Of a stretch of DNA of 52,825 nt, positions 51,567 to 52,825 are shown one piece after another (the first letter of the stretch is position 1; every line of letters begins with the position of its first letter). The stretch comes from an uncultured Clostridia bacterium. Lineage in GTDB: Bacteria > Bacillota > Clostridia > Peptostreptococcales > Anaerovoracaceae. The DNA is taken from positions 1-52,825 of the forward strand of contig CALWZU010000079.1 in NCBI GenBank assembly GCA_944386095.1, read 5' to 3'. A program made the translations under genes and the position numbers. The notes under the pieces were generated by a model. The model was not told where the DNA came from. It saw only the letters and a program-made list of their open reading frames with translations, and did not search any database.

Positions 51567-52804
51567 TCATAATATCCGTCAATGGCGTATCCATCGATCA
51601 GAGGATCCTTTCCTCGCATAATGATCGTATAGATCCAGTCATATTCCATCATACGGGTCTTTCCGTTTCTGGTGGCCTGGATCTGCTCATGGGTCCAAAC
51701 GTAAAACGTATCTCCGTTGCGGCGGATCTCTCCCACTTCAAGACGGCAGAATTCTTCCGTGAGCTGGCGGGTATTAAAGCCTCCCGCGTCCGAGGCCGCC
51801 TCCCCTTCCATATTGATCAGCTGAAACACCCGCCGGTCTCCCTTATTCACATAGTCTATCCAGGCCGAGTTAAAACCGGCCAGGCACCGGATCAGCGTTT
51901 CATCGCAGTAAACCGGCTGCCCCTCTATTTCATAAAGGACATTGTCCGTCAGCGGCTGGGATTGCTCCAGCCCTTCAATGGCATAGGAAACCCCCTGCCT
52001 GTATGTAAGCTGCGGATTATAAGCCATAGCCTGGATTTGAGGATAATCAGCGGCGATCCTGCGGATCAGCTCCGTTTTATCCTCCTTCGCCATCCGCCTG
52101 TCCTCTTGATCTTCCGCCCCCTGCGCTTCACTTTGGGAAAGTCCTTCTCCCCGGGAATCCGAAAACGACGCTTCCTGCGAATCATGCAAAAGCAGCGCCC
52201 CTTCTTTTTCCACCTGATCCAGGATATTTTCAAGTCCGCCGGGCCACAGCCAGGAAAAAAAGAAAAACGCCGCCAAAAGCAGGCCCGCCGCCAAAAGCGC
52301 CCCTGTGATCCTTTCCTTCCAGGAACCGCTTGCGCTTCTTTCTTCGAAGGCCTCCGCCTGAGCCGGCTTTATCAGAGCCTCTCCCCGCACCCGGAAGCCT
52401 TCCCTGACCGGCAGCGGTTTCTGCTCCGGTATCCCCTGCTCCTCCTTCCCGCAAGCCGTCTCTTCCTTCTCCGGCCTTCCCGTCGGCCGGCTGGAAGAGG
52501 ATTCTTCCTTCTGGAGGAAAACAGCATCAGCAGAAGGCGTCTTTTCCTGCTGTATCTCCTTTTCTTCCTTTGCGGTCTGCGTTTCCCTTGGAAGCGGCTC
52601 CGAAGAAAGGCTCTCCGCATTTTTACGGCCGGCCTTCTGAGGCAGCGTAAAAGAAAGGGGCTTTCGGTAGATCAAGGAGTCATAACGGCTTTGAATCTCC
52701 CGGTGCATCCTGTCCGCATAGGCATATCCATTTTCCACAGCTCTTTTTTGATCCGGCCCCTCTTTTTTTTCTTCTTTTTCCCGGCGGCTTTTTTCCTGAT
52801 CCAT
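51557..52804 (-). CDS. Single-pass membrane protein with a C-terminal NTF2-like domain
   Basis: This 415-residue protein is unrecognised in its N-terminal half: residues 1-165 are low-complexity and charged, presumably cytoplasmic. A transmembrane helix (166-187) follows, then an acidic linker and an extracytoplasmic domain (about 240-415) with FCRLEVGEIRRNGDTFYVWT and a repeated Asp/Tyr C-terminus, resembling TcaA-type NTF2-like domains. GGGGAGG lies 8 bases before the ATG, so the start is inside the window. Confidence 0.75.
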   Translation of the reverse strand: MDQEKSRREKEEKKEGPDQKRAVENGYAYADRMHREIQSRYDSLIYRKPLSFTLPQKAGRKNAESLSSEPLPRETQTAKEEKEIQQEKTPSADAVFLQKEESSSSRPTGRPEKEETACGKEEQGIPEQKPLPVREGFRVRGEALIKPAQAEAFEERSASGSWKERITGALLAAGLLLAAFFFFSWLWPGGLENILDQVEKEGALLLHDSQEASFSDSRGEGLSQSEAQGAEDQEDRRMAKEDKTELIRRIAADYPQIQAMAYNPQLTYRQGVSYAIEGLEQSQPLTDNVLYEIEGQPVYCDETLIRCLAGFNSAWIDYVNKGDRRVFQLINMEGEAASDAGGFNTRQLTEEFCRLEVGEIRRNGDTFYVWTHEQIQATRNGKTRMMEYDWIYTIIMRGKDPLIDGYAIDGYYDYS

Positions 52805-52825
52805 CCGGCTATCCTCCCCGCTACA

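Overview
The window looks like a chromosomal segment of an anaerobic Firmicute of the class Clostridia. The signs are Clostridia-like housekeeping genes (GlnRS, SerRS, TruA, TadA), strong AGGAGG-type ribosome binding sites, several TTG/GTG starts, both a V/A-type and an F-type rotary ATPase, a cobalamin-dependent methionine synthase without the reactivation domain, and an ANTAR regulator next to glutamine synthetase. Almost every gene is on the minus strand. The exceptions are a transposase fragment, an Lrp-type regulator, a tRNA-Arg, a lipoprotein gene and a small XRE regulator. No rRNA, CRISPR array, prophage or intact mobile element is visible.

Layout, left to right. (1) 1-327: truncated transposase. 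(2) 322-8080: an eleven-gene Mrp/Mbh-type cation antiporter operon, read right to left as E-F-G-MbhD-MbhE-B-C-D, then two further antiporter-like subunits separated by a small membrane protein. (3) 8308-17618: a complete V-type ATPase operon (AtpI-like, G/H, I, K, E, C, F, A, B, D) with predicted Na+ ligands in the K subunit. (4) 17708-26359: a housekeeping run, glnS-truA-metF-metH-dCMP deaminase-wecA/wecB fusion. (5) 26450-29727: Lrp regulator, EamA transporter, Ig-like membrane protein, tadA, tRNA-Arg and tRNA-Gly. (6) 29864-36534: a nitrogen-flavoured block with an ANTAR regulator, glnA, a structured non-coding stretch, an HD protein, a lipoprotein and a DUF1538 transporter paired with a PII-like protein. 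(7) 36873-43756: a complete F1Fo ATP synthase operon, again headed by an AtpI-like gene. (8) 44107-52804: serS, a second, larger glutamine synthetase, a UPF0182 membrane protein, two divergent XRE regulators and a single-pass membrane protein.

The three large bioenergetic operons could together form a cation circuit: a V-ATPase with Na+-type ligands, an F-ATPase whose c subunit lacks the key Na+ glutamine, and an Mrp module able to exchange the two ions. This is inference from residues and gene content. The most notable observations are the paralogous AtpI-like proteins heading both ATPase operons, the DUF1538/PII-like pair in which both partners are internally duplicated, an extra Mrp subunit that has lost its TM7 lysine, the hairpin-rich DNA upstream of glnA, and a degenerate-looking tRNA-Arg.

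All product names come from reading the proteins and motifs by eye. No database search was run.
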